DNA of 64,000 nt from Candidatus Obscuribacterales bacterium (GCA_019752635.1 JAIELX010000025.1:62001-126000); one strand, 5' to 3'; positions 44,879 to 53,645 are shown, counted from the stretch's first letter. Made by a program: numbers and translations. The notes: generated by a model from the letters alone, not told the origin.

Positions 44879-47800
44879 ATGACGTCACAGAAAGTACGCG
44901 AACTGGTCAACTGGGGAGATGCTGCATTAGAGCAGTCGGATCTTGATGATGCCGAGAGTGCTTACGCCCGAGCTATAGAGGCTGGGCGAACTTCCGGTGG
45001 TGGCATCGCATTGGCACTGGATGGCTTGATGCGATTGGCGTCGCGCTACGTCATGCTCGGATTCCTGGGACGTCCGCATGCATTGCATCGATATTTCATT
45101 GAAACTGATACGCTGGATGTTGCAAGAGATCTGAAAGACCTTGCCAATCTGCGTGACACGCAAGGTGACATTAAGGGTTGCGAGATGATTCTGACTCGCA
45201 TCTTAGAACTAAAGTTGGATGTATTGGGACCGGCTCATGAAGAGACTCTTGCTGCTCTTCAGGATGCGGCTTTGGTTTTGCAGACCCAGGGGAAATCACC
45301 CGAGCATCTGTACAAGCTCGCTTTCTCGCGCAAGGCTGAAGATTGGGTGGAAATAGAGCCGTCTTCGGAACAGAGTGCCGAACCACTGCAGAAGTCGGTT
45401 GAGAATACCGACCTACCGGCTTCGTCCGTCGAGTTTTCCGAACCATTGTCGGAGGCGGTCGGCGCTTCCTCGAATATCGATGTTCCTTCTGAGGCCCAGC
45501 CGCAGGAGATGTTTCCGCCGCCACCTTCATCACCTGTTGCTTTTGCTCCCCTTCCGTCTTCACCTGCTCCTGTGTCTTTCACCGCTCCGGCTCCCTGGCC
45601 CGAGCCGACACCTTCTACATCGTGGTCGTCGGAATCGGCGCAGTCTTCCGGTTCAGATTCCAACAACCTGCAGGGGGCTGCTGATGCTCTGTTGGCGAAG
45701 ACTGCTGCTCCTCAAGCTGACAATCCTTTCGCCAGTGCAAGTTACTCTCTTTTTGCTCAACCGCCGGAAGTACCACCGCAAAAGTTGTCCGGCGAAATTA
45801 GTAATTCATATCAAAGTAAGGTTGAGGCGCTACTTTCGGCAGAGGCTTTTCGAGCCTACTTGCCACAAGACGATGAGCCGTCGCCAGCGCCGCATGATGC
45901 CTGGGCTGATCCTCGCGGACCTGTAAGCCCCGCATACTCCAACCCCGCGTGGACTGGTGGCGCCAGCGGTGTCGCTGCCGCCCCCGAAGAAGACTTGTGG
46001 GCCCGCGAAACAAGCGGCGGTATCTATGGGTACTCTGAGGAGACTTGGACTCCGGGTCTGTCTGTTGGAAATGCCTCTGCACCTTATTCACCAGAAAAGG
46101 CTTGGGGCAGCGAAGCGAGCGAGGATACCTCTGTTGCTGGTGCTGATCCTTGGAGCTTAGTCCCCTTCACTGAGTCTCCTTTCTATTCCTCAGAAACGGC
46201 CCGCGGCAGCGAATCCGATGAGGATCTCTGGACCAAGGAGACCGGCGTTGGATTGCCTGTTTATTCAGAACCGCAGGGTAGCATTACGTCCGATGAGGAG
46301 CTCTGGACGAAGGAGACCGGCGTTGGATTGCCTGTTTATTCAGAACCGCAGGGTAGCACTACGTCCGATGAGGATCTCTGGACGAAGGAGACCGGCGTTG
46401 GATTGCCTGTTTATTCAGAACCGCAGGGTAGCACTACGTCCGATGAGGAGCTCTGGACGAAGGAGACCGGCGTTGGATTGCCTGTTTATTCAGAATCGCA
46501 GGGTAGCACCACGTCCGATGAGGAGCTCTGGACGAAGGAGACCGGCGTTGGATTGCCTGTTTATTCAGAACCGCAGGGTAGCACCAAGTCCGATGAGGAT
46601 CTCTGGACGAGGGAGACCGGCGTTGGATTGCCTGTGTATTCAGAACCGCAGGGTAGCACCACGTCCGATGAGGATCTCTGGACGAGGGAGACCGGCGTTG
46701 GATTGCCTGTTTATTCAGAACCGCAGGGTAGCACCACGTCCGATGAGGATCTTTGGACGAGGGAAACCGGCGTTGGATTGCCTGTGTATTCAGAACCGCA
46801 GGGTGGTTCCTCCTCGGGAGAGCCCGTTTCCGGTTCTCGTCAAGACGTCAATATTGCGGGCGAAGAAGCCAATTGGACCAAAGAGACTTTCGCGGGAATT
46901 CCAGCTTACTCGGAAAACTCTTCTCTTTCGCTTACCGGTGATGGTGTGATCGACGAGTCTATTGCGATGCAACACCGAATTCCTGTTATTGCTCCGGAAA
47001 CCACTTGGCTGCAGGAAACTTCGGGCGATTTGCCTGTTTACTCTGAGTCTTCGCGGCTTATCGAACCGGGGCAATCCGAGCAAAGTCGCGCAGTTGAGGT
47101 TAGCTCTTCCACGCCGGAGATCTTGCAACCTCAGTCTCAATATTTTTTGGCCGCTGCGGCTTCCCAGTTCATCTCCTCCAGCACACACAGGCAAGCTCCT
47201 GAACTCCCTATCGCGGCTGCGCCAGTTCAATCCGCGGCGCAGTCTTTTGAGCAACCCGCTAGTCAACCGGTAGAGGCTTCGCCGTCAGAGTCCCTGACCC
47301 ATGCTCATGCGAGCCCGGCGGACGAAAGCTTTTGGAACGACTGTCTGGATTATTTGAAGAAGCGAATCGATCACTGCGCGTGCGATCAACAGTTAAAGCG
47401 GTTTATCGCTTTAACGGGTATGATTCACGACGCTCTTGAACGTGCACGTCCACTCGCAAGCACCGGCGATACTGCTACTGTGGCACTGGCGACGATATCT
47501 CGAATTGATTGGAAGATTCTTAACGATCTAGGAGAAATGTACGAGAAGCTCTCCGGCACGAATGCCGCCGCGTACGAGCTTTCGTTGATATACGCGCTTT
47601 CAATTCGCATTGCCGCGCTGGGTGCGAAACACACCGACACCACGCTTACTCTCGATCGTCTATGTCGACTGTATAAGTTGTTAGGAATTGGCGATTTAGC
47701 GCTGCCTGTTCGCCGCGTTCTTCTTAAATTATCGGGCATGGAAGAAGAGTCTGTGCCCTCGGATGAAACGCTTCCCATCTCTCGCCGCGTCCAGCCATCC

Positions 47801-48994
47801 GCTCCGAAGCAAGAGCAGGTCCTAAACGATCCTGTCAGCACCATTCGCGCCCACTTTCTCATCTTGAGCAAGAATCCGCCGAAAGAAGATTCGATAAGAA
47901 TCATTCAAGAGGTTCGCGCGGCATTCAATCGCTTATCTGCTCCGGAAGTCGCGCCCTTCTTGTCTAGACTGCTAGAGCTGGCCGCCAATATTCTCGGTGA
48001 GGATCACCCTGAAACAGCTGGTTGTTTGTTCGATGCGGCACGCTTTGCGAAAGAATTGCAACGCCCGGGATTTGAACGCGCATTCCAGAAGGCGTTTCAT
48101 ATCTATCTGAAAGCTGGGGCAACGGGACCGGCGGTGGCTTCGTGTGCTTTCGAATTTGCCAACGTCTGCAAAGCCATAGACGACAGTGAATCAGGGAGGC
48201 TGCGCACTCGCGCCGTCGCAGTATGTTCGATGACGTATGGACTGCTTCATCATAAGACTAGGCAGATTGTTTCTCCTTTGGATACCAGATTGATCTCCCT
48301 GGAGTTCGATTTTGCAACCAGGTCGGACGAAACTCGCCCCGGCATGGAAGCAAATCCGCTAACGAATTTTTCCGGCAGCTCCAGCGACATGGTGGCAGCG
48401 CTCTTGCGTGATACCAGAATTCTCGAAAGCTGTCGCGTCAAGCAAGATGATAATGCCGTATCGCAAGCTATTGATGAGGTTTGCAGTGTCTTTGCAGGGC
48501 ATGATTTGTTCGCAACATCTGCTGATATCGCACCGGTTGAACTTGTCGTTCTGGCGCTGATGCTTGAGTATCAAGCCTTGAGAGTGCTAGACCAGCGGAA
48601 CTTCTTGGTCGCAGAAAGAATTCTTGAGACCGCGGACAGGATTCGCCAGGTTGTGTTGCCTGCAGGCCATGCCGACCACGCACTGTCGCTCTTCCGCCGA
48701 GGATTTATTTACGCCAGACTCAACGACCTCGACAGCGCCGAGCGGTTCTATAAAAAATCAGTGGATATACTTGAGCCCATCAGGGGCGAGCAGCTATTGT
48801 TGCATGCTGCAGTTTTGAATAATCTCGGGGCTGTTGAGTTTCGTCGCGCCGATTACACCCAGGCCGCTCGATACTTTGACCGCGCCTACAATCAGATGGA
48901 GGTCATGACGGACGTGGCGCCGCTGTTGGATATCTGTAGAGCAAACATCTCTCAGGTCAAGGAAATTCGCGTCTTCCTTGCCAAGCTTGAATGA
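44879..48994 (+). CDS. Large TPR protein with eight 25-residue WTKET repeats
   Basis: 1371 residues. Residues 1-150 are TPR-like (ELVNWGDAALEQSDLDDAES). A Pro/Ser-rich disordered region follows (about 165-430), then the repeat block of eight near-identical SDE[DE]LWT[KR]ETGVGLPVYSEPQG units, with weaker W-[KR]ET-G-P-YSE echoes on both sides. The last 550 residues are TPRs (for example GFIYARLNDLDSAERFYKKS). No signal peptide or enzyme motif. ATG 44879 follows GACAGG. GTG of the next gene lies 10 bp after the stop. Confidence 0.85.
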   Translation: MTSQKVRELVNWGDAALEQSDLDDAESAYARAIEAGRTSGGGIALALDGLMRLASRYVMLGFLGRPHALHRYFIETDTLDVARDLKDLANLRDTQGDIKGCEMILTRILELKLDVLGPAHEETLAALQDAALVLQTQGKSPEHLYKLAFSRKAEDWVEIEPSSEQSAEPLQKSVENTDLPASSVEFSEPLSEAVGASSNIDVPSEAQPQEMFPPPPSSPVAFAPLPSSPAPVSFTAPAPWPEPTPSTSWSSESAQSSGSDSNNLQGAADALLAKTAAPQADNPFASASYSLFAQPPEVPPQKLSGEISNSYQSKVEALLSAEAFRAYLPQDDEPSPAPHDAWADPRGPVSPAYSNPAWTGGASGVAAAPEEDLWARETSGGIYGYSEETWTPGLSVGNASAPYSPEKAWGSEASEDTSVAGADPWSLVPFTESPFYSSETARGSESDEDLWTKETGVGLPVYSEPQGSITSDEELWTKETGVGLPVYSEPQGSTTSDEDLWTKETGVGLPVYSEPQGSTTSDEELWTKETGVGLPVYSESQGSTTSDEELWTKETGVGLPVYSEPQGSTKSDEDLWTRETGVGLPVYSEPQGSTTSDEDLWTRETGVGLPVYSEPQGSTTSDEDLWTRETGVGLPVYSEPQGGSSSGEPVSGSRQDVNIAGEEANWTKETFAGIPAYSENSSLSLTGDGVIDESIAMQHRIPVIAPETTWLQETSGDLPVYSESSRLIEPGQSEQSRAVEVSSSTPEILQPQSQYFLAAAASQFISSSTHRQAPELPIAAAPVQSAAQSFEQPASQPVEASPSESLTHAHASPADESFWNDCLDYLKKRIDHCACDQQLKRFIALTGMIHDALERARPLASTGDTATVALATISRIDWKILNDLGEMYEKLSGTNAAAYELSLIYALSIRIAALGAKHTDTTLTLDRLCRLYKLLGIGDLALPVRRVLLKLSGMEEESVPSDETLPISRRVQPSAPKQEQVLNDPVSTIRAHFLILSKNPPKEDSIRIIQEVRAAFNRLSAPEVAPFLSRLLELAANILGEDHPETAGCLFDAARFAKELQRPGFERAFQKAFHIYLKAGATGPAVASCAFEFANVCKAIDDSESGRLRTRAVAVCSMTYGLLHHKTRQIVSPLDTRLISLEFDFATRSDETRPGMEANPLTNFSGSSSDMVAALLRDTRILESCRVKQDDNAVSQAIDEVCSVFAGHDLFATSADIAPVELVVLALMLEYQALRVLDQRNFLVAERILETADRIRQVVLPAGHADHALSLFRRGFIYARLNDLDSAERFYKKSVDILEPIRGEQLLLHAAVLNNLGAVEFRRADYTQAARYFDRAYNQMEVMTDVAPLLDICRANISQVKEIRVFLAKLE
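46214..46806 (+). repeat. 75-bp tandem coding repeat, eight units
   Basis: Eight in-frame copies of a 75-bp unit (25 residues, core ETGVGLPVYSEPQGS). DNA identity is very high, with a few third-position and K/R, D/E changes. Such near-identity suggests recent expansion or ongoing homogenisation. It is in-frame coding DNA, not a CRISPR. Confidence 0.92.
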
Positions 48995-49004
48995 GGAGAC
49001 TTAG

Positions 49005-49526
49005 GTGAGCGATTACTGCAAATACTTCGCCATGGGTGGTGACAAGTTCTATAGCATGCTGACTGCGGTCGGTAAGCTCAAGAGCGTGCAGGGTGTGTTA
49101 GACCCCTTCATCATTGATGAGTGGGACTGTGCTGCGGCCCGGCAGGCTGGTTTGGGCAAGGCATTGGACGAACTGGGAAAGAGTTCCGACAGATTTTCAC
49201 CTTTAGATGCCAAGCCGGTGGAATTGCAGAGCGCATGGAAGTTGCTGGCCGCAACCCTGAGCTCGAACGCTGAGAAAATGGCGTGGGCGAAAAGCTTTAA
49301 GAGAGCAGGAATGACTGCACCGACGGAACTTAACAGACTGATTGAGCAGCTCCACGAAACTAAGTGCCTCGAAGTTTTGCTACCAACTCCGCTTTCCGGC
49401 AAGACGAAGGGAAGTATTCTCTCCCTTTGCCGCTTCCTGGAAAAGCACAACAATGGAAGTGTTTGGATTCTAGGCGTGGAATTAGCCGCGGATACAGGCA
49501 CCACTGAAGGCTATAAGATCGGCTAA
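49005..49526 (+). CDS. Hypothetical protein downstream of the large TPR gene
   Basis: 173 residues, family not recognised. Mostly helical, with an N-terminal MSDYCKYFAMGGDKFYSMLT and a C-terminal NGSVWILGVELAADTG. No signal peptide. GTG start at 49005 with GAGGAGA upstream, 10 bp from the preceding stop, so it is probably co-expressed with the large TPR protein. Confidence 0.72.
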   Translation: MSDYCKYFAMGGDKFYSMLTAVGKLKSVQGVLDPFIIDEWDCAAARQAGLGKALDELGKSSDRFSPLDAKPVELQSAWKLLAATLSSNAEKMAWAKSFKRAGMTAPTELNRLIEQLHETKCLEVLLPTPLSGKTKGSILSLCRFLEKHNNGSVWILGVELAADTGTTEGYKIG

Positions 49527-49773
49527 GTCTCGCTCCGGATTGCCAGATTTAATCCAACAATTCAATCAATGTCGCTAGCGCAAGATGTTCAATGAGCCGC
49601 TCATTCAGGACACCTGAGACATGCGCGCGATGAAGAAGGCCGCACTCATTTCTGATATATTATGCCGTTGGCTGTAAAGCGACGGGCTGTCATCAGCAGC
49701 GGAAGCTTCGGCTTCCCGACTGATTGTAGCTTTCGCGAGAACTGATGCAGGACGGTTCCGAGACACTTAGGAG

Positions 49774-50223
49774 ATGACCATGGATTGGCTGCCTCACAAT
49801 CAATTTGCAATTGGTGCCGGCGCAGACGCGTCTGTTTCGAAAGCAAGCGTGTTGCTGGCGGAGTTGCCGCTCAGTGCCTGGACGACTGTCAACGACAATT
49901 TTCAGGTCACTGCAATGGGGAATCAGTTTGAACTGCGACACCTTTCAGATCGAGTTCAGATAATTTCGCACAGCAACGCAGCGGTCGATATTTTTGAGCA
50001 AGTGCTTGAACTTCTCGATTTGGATTCCGATTGGTTGTCGTGGATCAATCCTGAGCTTGCGCTTGTTCCTTACGAAATCTGGCGGCAGGATGATAATGGA
50101 CAAGCATTCGTAATAAGAACTGCGCGTTGTCGTGCTGATGCCGCTCGTATGGTGAGGCGCCTTGAGTCGTCGCCTCACAAGCAGATGTATTGGATTCGGC
50201 CTGCAATTCCCAATGAAGTCTAG
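49774..50223 (+). CDS. Hypothetical protein, paired with the SDR
   Basis: 149 residues, unknown family. Two possible starts, ATG 49774 and 49780, share the ribosome site TAGGAG. Features: VTAMGNQFELRHLSDRVQII, LDSDWLSWINPELALVPYEI and a His/Arg-rich end. The stop (50221-50223) overlaps the TAGGAGGA ribosome site of the SDR gene, so the two are coupled. A TATATT about 110 bp upstream could be a -10. Confidence 0.66.
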   Translation: MTMDWLPHNQFAIGAGADASVSKASVLLAELPLSAWTTVNDNFQVTAMGNQFELRHLSDRVQIISHSNAAVDIFEQVLELLDLDSDWLSWINPELALVPYEIWRQDDNGQAFVIRTARCRADAARMVRRLESSPHKQMYWIRPAIPNEV

Positions 50224-50233
50224 GAGGAATATT

Positions 50234-50944
50234 TTGGTAATCGGAAGTGCGTTGGTGTCGGGGGCCTCGCGTGGCATAGGCGAGGCAATTTCGCGTCGGT
50301 TGGCCGAGTCGAAATGGAGGGTTGGATTGCTGGCGCGCAGCGAAGAAGACCTGGCGCGTGTTGCAGATGATATCAACCAGTCCGGTGGAGAATCGTTCGC
50401 ATTTCCTGTTGATGTCACGAATGCTGTTGAGTTGGAGCGCCAGTTCGCGGCGTTGAAAGAGCAACTTGGAGCTATTGATCTTCTTGTCTGCAATGCCGGT
50501 TCGGGAAAGTTTGCTCACGCACTGGACATGAGTTTGCAGGATTGGGACGAACAAATGAACTTGAATGCGAGGGCATCGTTCGTTCTGACCAGACTGGTTG
50601 CGCAAGAAATGGTGCAACGCAGGAAAGGGCAGATTGTTTTCATTACATCGGATGCGGCAAAGCGCACGTTTGCTTCAGGCAGTGTTTATTGCGCCAGCAA
50701 ATACGCGCAGTATGCATTTGCTTCTGCTCTGAGGCAGGAGCTGCGTCCGCAAGGTGTCAGGGTGACTGTATTGCTGCCGGGATTGGTTGCAAGCTATTTT
50801 AATAACTCCGAACCTGATAGTGAAGAGAAGGCAAGTTGGTTGAAACCCTCGGATGTAGCAGATGCTGTTGCGTATGCTGTAAGCGTACCGTCCAGCGTCA
50901 TAGTCGATGAGATTACGCTGCACCCCGTAAGCCAGGACTGGTAG
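50234..50944 (+). CDS. Short-chain dehydrogenase/reductase
   Basis: 236 residues of the classical SDR family: cofactor loop SGASRGIGEAI (9-19), NAG motif in LLVCNAGSG, catalytic Ser in FITSDA, and YCASKYAQYAF with the YxxxK-type pair (Y and K in the YCASK arrangement). R in the first loop region suggests NADP(H). The start is TTG at 50234, fixed by TAGGAGGA at 50221-50228; upstream in-frame codons overlap the previous gene. Substrate unknown; 3-oxoacyl-ACP-like reduction is possible. Confidence 0.9.
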   Translation: MVIGSALVSGASRGIGEAISRRLAESKWRVGLLARSEEDLARVADDINQSGGESFAFPVDVTNAVELERQFAALKEQLGAIDLLVCNAGSGKFAHALDMSLQDWDEQMNLNARASFVLTRLVAQEMVQRRKGQIVFITSDAAKRTFASGSVYCASKYAQYAFASALRQELRPQGVRVTVLLPGLVASYFNNSEPDSEEKASWLKPSDVADAVAYAVSVPSSVIVDEITLHPVSQDW

Positions 50945-50967
50945 GCTCTGGCGCCGTCATGTCATGT

Positions 50968-52218
50968 TTATCTTGCATTCATTACGCTTGTTAGTCTTGC
51001 TTGTGTAGCGTTTGCCTTTGAGAATTCATTTCGAAGGATGTCGGCAAAGTCGTCGAAGTCGTTTGCACTGGTGGCTTCTTTCAAGCGCGTGAATAGGCCT
51101 TCGATTTGCGACATTGCTGCTTCCATTTCGTCGTTGTTCCGAAACAGAACCTGCTCCCAAAGTGCAGACGGGCTCGCCATTAATCGTGACAAGGTGGCTA
51201 GTCCTCCCCCTGAGAGTATGAGCAAGTCCGAGAGCTCCTCTTCGATCAAGTTGTCGTGAATTATGCTTCCGGCCGTTACTGCCAATAGTTGAATCAGATG
51301 ACTTGTGCGTGCAACGACTTTGTCGTGCGAAGCTGCTGTCGTGACTACAACGCGAAACCCCATCGAGCTCAGCCATTGCTGCAGTTGTTGCACTTCCGGC
51401 AAAGTTTGTTCGCCCACCAGGCAGAAAGTGCGATTGTCTACTGGAACGTCTTTGGAATTGACGAATCCTGATTTCTCTGTTCCGAAGAACGGGTGCCCAC
51501 CCACGAATTTCGCGCCGTTGAGATTGATGCCTGCGGCAATTTCGCAGATAGGTCGTTTAACAGACGAGACATCGAGCACCGTCTGGTTCGAGTGTAGATG
51601 CGGTGCAATTGCCTTAAGCAAACTGCAGTTTGTTTCCGGTGGAGCGCATAACACGATGAGGTCGCATTCTCGAATTCCATCCAACAACTGATCTGTGCAT
51701 TGGTCGAAGATTGTAGATGCTTGACACGGCTCCAACGCTGATGGCAAATCCACTGCTTTCAGCTGCGTCGTCGAATTGGCCGATTTCTCGACCTGGCGAA
51801 TTCTGAGAGCTAGTGCTCCGCCGATCAAACCGGCTCCAACGATACAAACAGACTTGAAGGTTTCAGCCGGCGGCGTTGATGCCTCTTTCGCCGTATGCGT
51901 CGACTGCTGCAGTACGACACTTTGTTCGATAATCGATTCGAATACCTTTGTTACTGCTGGTTTCAGTTCGGACTCCGGACACGAATCCTGAGCGCGCTTT
52001 AGCACTTCGGCTTCTCTGGCGGAATCACGCACCGGTTTTGCCTGCGCATTTTTCGCTTCTGCAATTCTGTTCATTATTGCGAATCGTTGGCGAAGGAGCT
52101 TTGCCAGCTCTGCGTCGATTTTGTCGATTTCTCGACGCCAGTGGCTCAGCGAATTGGAGGCTCGTTGCGTACACTGGGACTCGACCTGCGAAGCTGAGCG
52201 GGAGAGCCTTGTAGCCAT
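50968..52218 (-). CDS. tyrA: Bifunctional chorismate mutase / prephenate dehydrogenase
   Basis: 416 residues. Residues about 27-105 are an AroQ-type chorismate mutase (WRREIDKIDAELAKLLRQRF; IAEAKN). Residues about 120-400 are the prephenate dehydrogenase with SVCIVGAGLIGGALAL as NAD loop, DVSSVKRPI, VGGHPFFGTEKSG and HDKVVARTSHLIQLLAV. It converts chorismate to hydroxyphenylpyruvate for tyrosine. The fusion order equals that of enterobacterial TyrA. GGGGGAGGT precedes the ATG. It starts 4 bp after the aroF stop and shares its attenuated leader. Confidence 0.93.
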   Translation of the reverse strand: MATRLSRSASQVESQCTQRASNSLSHWRREIDKIDAELAKLLRQRFAIMNRIAEAKNAQAKPVRDSAREAEVLKRAQDSCPESELKPAVTKVFESIIEQSVVLQQSTHTAKEASTPPAETFKSVCIVGAGLIGGALALRIRQVEKSANSTTQLKAVDLPSALEPCQASTIFDQCTDQLLDGIRECDLIVLCAPPETNCSLLKAIAPHLHSNQTVLDVSSVKRPICEIAAGINLNGAKFVGGHPFFGTEKSGFVNSKDVPVDNRTFCLVGEQTLPEVQQLQQWLSSMGFRVVVTTAASHDKVVARTSHLIQLLAVTAGSIIHDNLIEEELSDLLILSGGGLATLSRLMASPSALWEQVLFRNNDEMEAAMSQIEGLFTRLKEATSANDFDDFADILRNEFSKANATQARLTSVMNAR

Positions 52219-52222
52219 TTCT

Positions 52223-53128
52223 TTACCTCCCCCTTACAGCGTGCGCTTCTGCGTGAAGCAATTGGCGCTCAATTGAAAGTACATTACCTGTTGAAGCCAT
52301 GTCGTGTTCGACGATTCGCCTACCGACTGCTCGTGCAATGGGTCTCAACGCGTGCACAAGCTCAACCATTGCATCTAGTGAAAGTGCTTGTCTGGCATCG
52401 GAAACTGACTGTTCGGGATTGGGATGGCATTCGATGAGCAATCCATCTGCGCCGCAAGCTACAGCGGCACGGCTCAAGTCCGCTATGAGTTCGCGTTTAC
52501 CCGCGGCATGGCTGGGATCGACGATTACAGGTAAGTGCGTGAGCTGCTTTAGCGCCACCACTGCGCCGAGATCAAGTACGTTCCTCGTGAAAGTGTCAAA
52601 GCTGCGAATACCGCGCTCGCACAATATGATGTTGGGATTTCCGTGAGCGGCGATGTATTCCGCTGCTAACACGAACTCTTCAATTGTTGCTGCCAGACCG
52701 CGTTTGAGAATAACCGGTTGGTGGCACGCACCGACTGCTTTCAGCAGTTCGAAGTTTTGCATGTTTCTGCTTCCGATTTGCAGAATGTCTGTCGTATCTC
52801 GAACCAGTGCAATCTGTTCTGAGGACATTACTTCTGTGATTACAGGAATGTTGTGCGCTTGCTTGATTTGTTGGAGGACTGCAACTCCTCCCTCTGCTAA
52901 CCCCTGGAAAGAGTAGGGCGACGTTCTCGGTTTGAAGATGCATCCACGAAGTGCTTGGACTGGCGCTTTCTTGAGAGCCGTTGCCGTAACGTCCAGCTGC
53001 TCTCTGCTTTCTACGGCGCAGGGACCGGCGGCGATGAACAGTTCTTTTGCGCCTATCTGCGATGTGCTTGTTTTGACTATGGTCTGGTGCTTCTCGTGCG
53101 ACTTCAATACCAGCTGCGCGTCTTTCAT
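52223..53128 (-). CDS. aroF: 3-deoxy-7-phosphoheptulonate (DAHP) synthase, type I beta
   Basis: 301 residues. First enzyme of the aromatic pathway, joining PEP and erythrose 4-phosphate. Type Ib motifs: AAGPCAVESREQL, CIFKPRTSPYSFQGL, QIGSRNMQNFELLK, VILKRGL, LCERGIRSFDTFTRN, VIVDPSHAAGKRE and ECHPNPEQSVSDARQAL, covering the metal and phosphate ligands. No separate regulatory ACT domain or chorismate-mutase fusion is seen, so feedback may be weak and control mainly through the leader. GGAGG lies 5 bases before ATG 53128. Confidence 0.95.
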   Translation of the reverse strand: MKDAQLVLKSHEKHQTIVKTSTSQIGAKELFIAAGPCAVESREQLDVTATALKKAPVQALRGCIFKPRTSPYSFQGLAEGGVAVLQQIKQAHNIPVITEVMSSEQIALVRDTTDILQIGSRNMQNFELLKAVGACHQPVILKRGLAATIEEFVLAAEYIAAHGNPNIILCERGIRSFDTFTRNVLDLGAVVALKQLTHLPVIVDPSHAAGKRELIADLSRAAVACGADGLLIECHPNPEQSVSDARQALSLDAMVELVHALRPIARAVGRRIVEHDMASTGNVLSIERQLLHAEAHAVRGR

Positions 53129-53153
53129 ATATCCTCCAAATTTGAAAATAAAA

Positions 53154-53184
53154 ATCCCGGACTCCTTAATGAGAAGTCCGGGAT
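53154..53184 (-). terminator. Attenuator terminator 2 (proximal to aroF)
   Basis: A 10-bp perfect stem (ATCCCGGACT / AGTCCGGGAT on the plus strand), loop of 11 nt. In transcript sense it is followed by TTTTTATTTT. It ends 16 bp before the aroF ribosome site. Confidence 0.9.
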
Positions 53185-53222
53185 GGGTAATACAAGCATG
53201 ACTGTATCAACCGGGACTTCCC
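53171..53222 (-). promoter_or_regulatory. Antiterminator pairing of attenuator 2
   Basis: GGGAAGTCCCGG (53222-53211, over the last codons of leader peptide 2) can pair with CCCGGACTTCTC (53182-53171, the 5' arm and loop of terminator 2), 11 of 12 positions. Forming this helix prevents the terminator. Confidence 0.8.
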
Positions 53223-53260
53223 CTGTTTACGATGCCGTAGTAGTAATAATAGAAAGTCAT
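53207..53260 (-). CDS. Tyrosine leader peptide 2
   Basis: 17 residues, MTFYYYYYGIVNRGSPG, with five consecutive Tyr codons (TAT TAT TAC TAC TAC) after one Phe. GAAGG lies 8 bases before the ATG. The Tyr run is positioned so that a stalled ribosome leaves the antiterminator strand (53222-53211) free, whereas a ribosome at the TGA covers it. Confidence 0.85.
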   Translation of the reverse strand: MTFYYYYYGIVNRGSPG

Positions 53261-53306
53261 TGTGAGTGCCTTCGGAAACGAGTGATGGTCGATAAGTCGA
53301 AAAAAA

Positions 53307-53328
53307 AGGACCGCTGATGAGGCGGTCC
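53307..53328 (-). terminator. Attenuator terminator 1 (distal)
   Basis: A 7-bp stem (GGACCGC / GCGGTCC) with a 7-nt loop. In transcript sense it is followed by eight T (53307-53300). It ends about 40 bp before leader peptide 2. Confidence 0.9.
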
Positions 53329-53372
53329 GTTCGCATAGCCTGAGTTTAGATCAGCTCTATCTCGAACGAACC
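53324..53372 (-). promoter_or_regulatory. Antiterminator pairing of attenuator 1
   Basis: GGTTCGTTCG (53372-53363, within the last codons of leader peptide 1) can pair with CGAACGGACC (53333-53324, including the 5' arm of terminator 1): ten pairs, one of them G-U. Confidence 0.8.
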
Positions 53373-53446
53373 TCGCGGCGGTAATAGTAGTAGTAGTACG
53401 ACAGTTGCAATTGTTTGCTCGCCAAAAATTTACTGACTTTCACCAT
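53357..53446 (-). CDS. Tyrosine leader peptide 1
   Basis: 29 residues starting MVKVSKFLASKQLQLS, followed by six consecutive Tyr codons (TAC TAC TAC TAC TAT TAC) and RREVRSR. GCAGG is upstream of the ATG. An in-frame TAG seals the frame 5 codons upstream. The codons after the Tyr run (GAG GTT CGT TCG AGA TAG) contain the antiterminator strand. Together with the second leader it forms a tandem tyrosine attenuator before aroF-tyrA. Confidence 0.85.
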   Translation of the reverse strand: MVKVSKFLASKQLQLSYYYYYYRREVRSR

Positions 53447-53584
53447 GCTACCTGCGAACTTGAGTGCCGTCAACCCCATGTAACGCTCCCGGTTTCAGGA
53501 ATTTTTCAGTTGTGGTCATTATTGTGTTTGTAGTCGGAAGGATATTCCGTTCGGCAAACGCTTGACGGGGCTGGTATCTCCGAT

Positions 53585-53620
53585 GTCCGGCGGTTCGTGA
53601 TTGTCCCCGAGCCGCCGGAC
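53585..53620. other. Strong hairpin between the small gene and the aro leader
   Basis: A 13-bp stem (GTCCGGCGGTTCG / CGAGCCGCCGGAC, one G-T pair) with a 10-nt loop, 26 bp past the stop of the gene at 53646. No T-run follows on the minus strand, so it may be a Rho-stop protector or a transcript end rather than a classical terminator. Confidence 0.55.
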
Positions 53621-53645
53621 TTCGGCAACCTACACGATTAAGCGC

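Noticed and set aside
46214..46806. CRISPR-like array
   Set aside because: Units are contiguous, without unique spacers, and in frame with a protein.
46218..46949. Open frame in a second frame over the 75-bp repeats
   Set aside because: An out-of-frame reading of a perfect-length repeat; the coding frame is the long TPR gene.
49591..49605. AATGAG-CCG-CTCATT hairpin after the 173-residue gene as terminator
   Set aside because: Only 6 bp with a 3-nt loop and no T-run.
53129..53460. T-box riboswitch before aroF
   Set aside because: No T-box bulge sequence or specifier loop; two translated Tyr-rich leaders with terminators explain the region.
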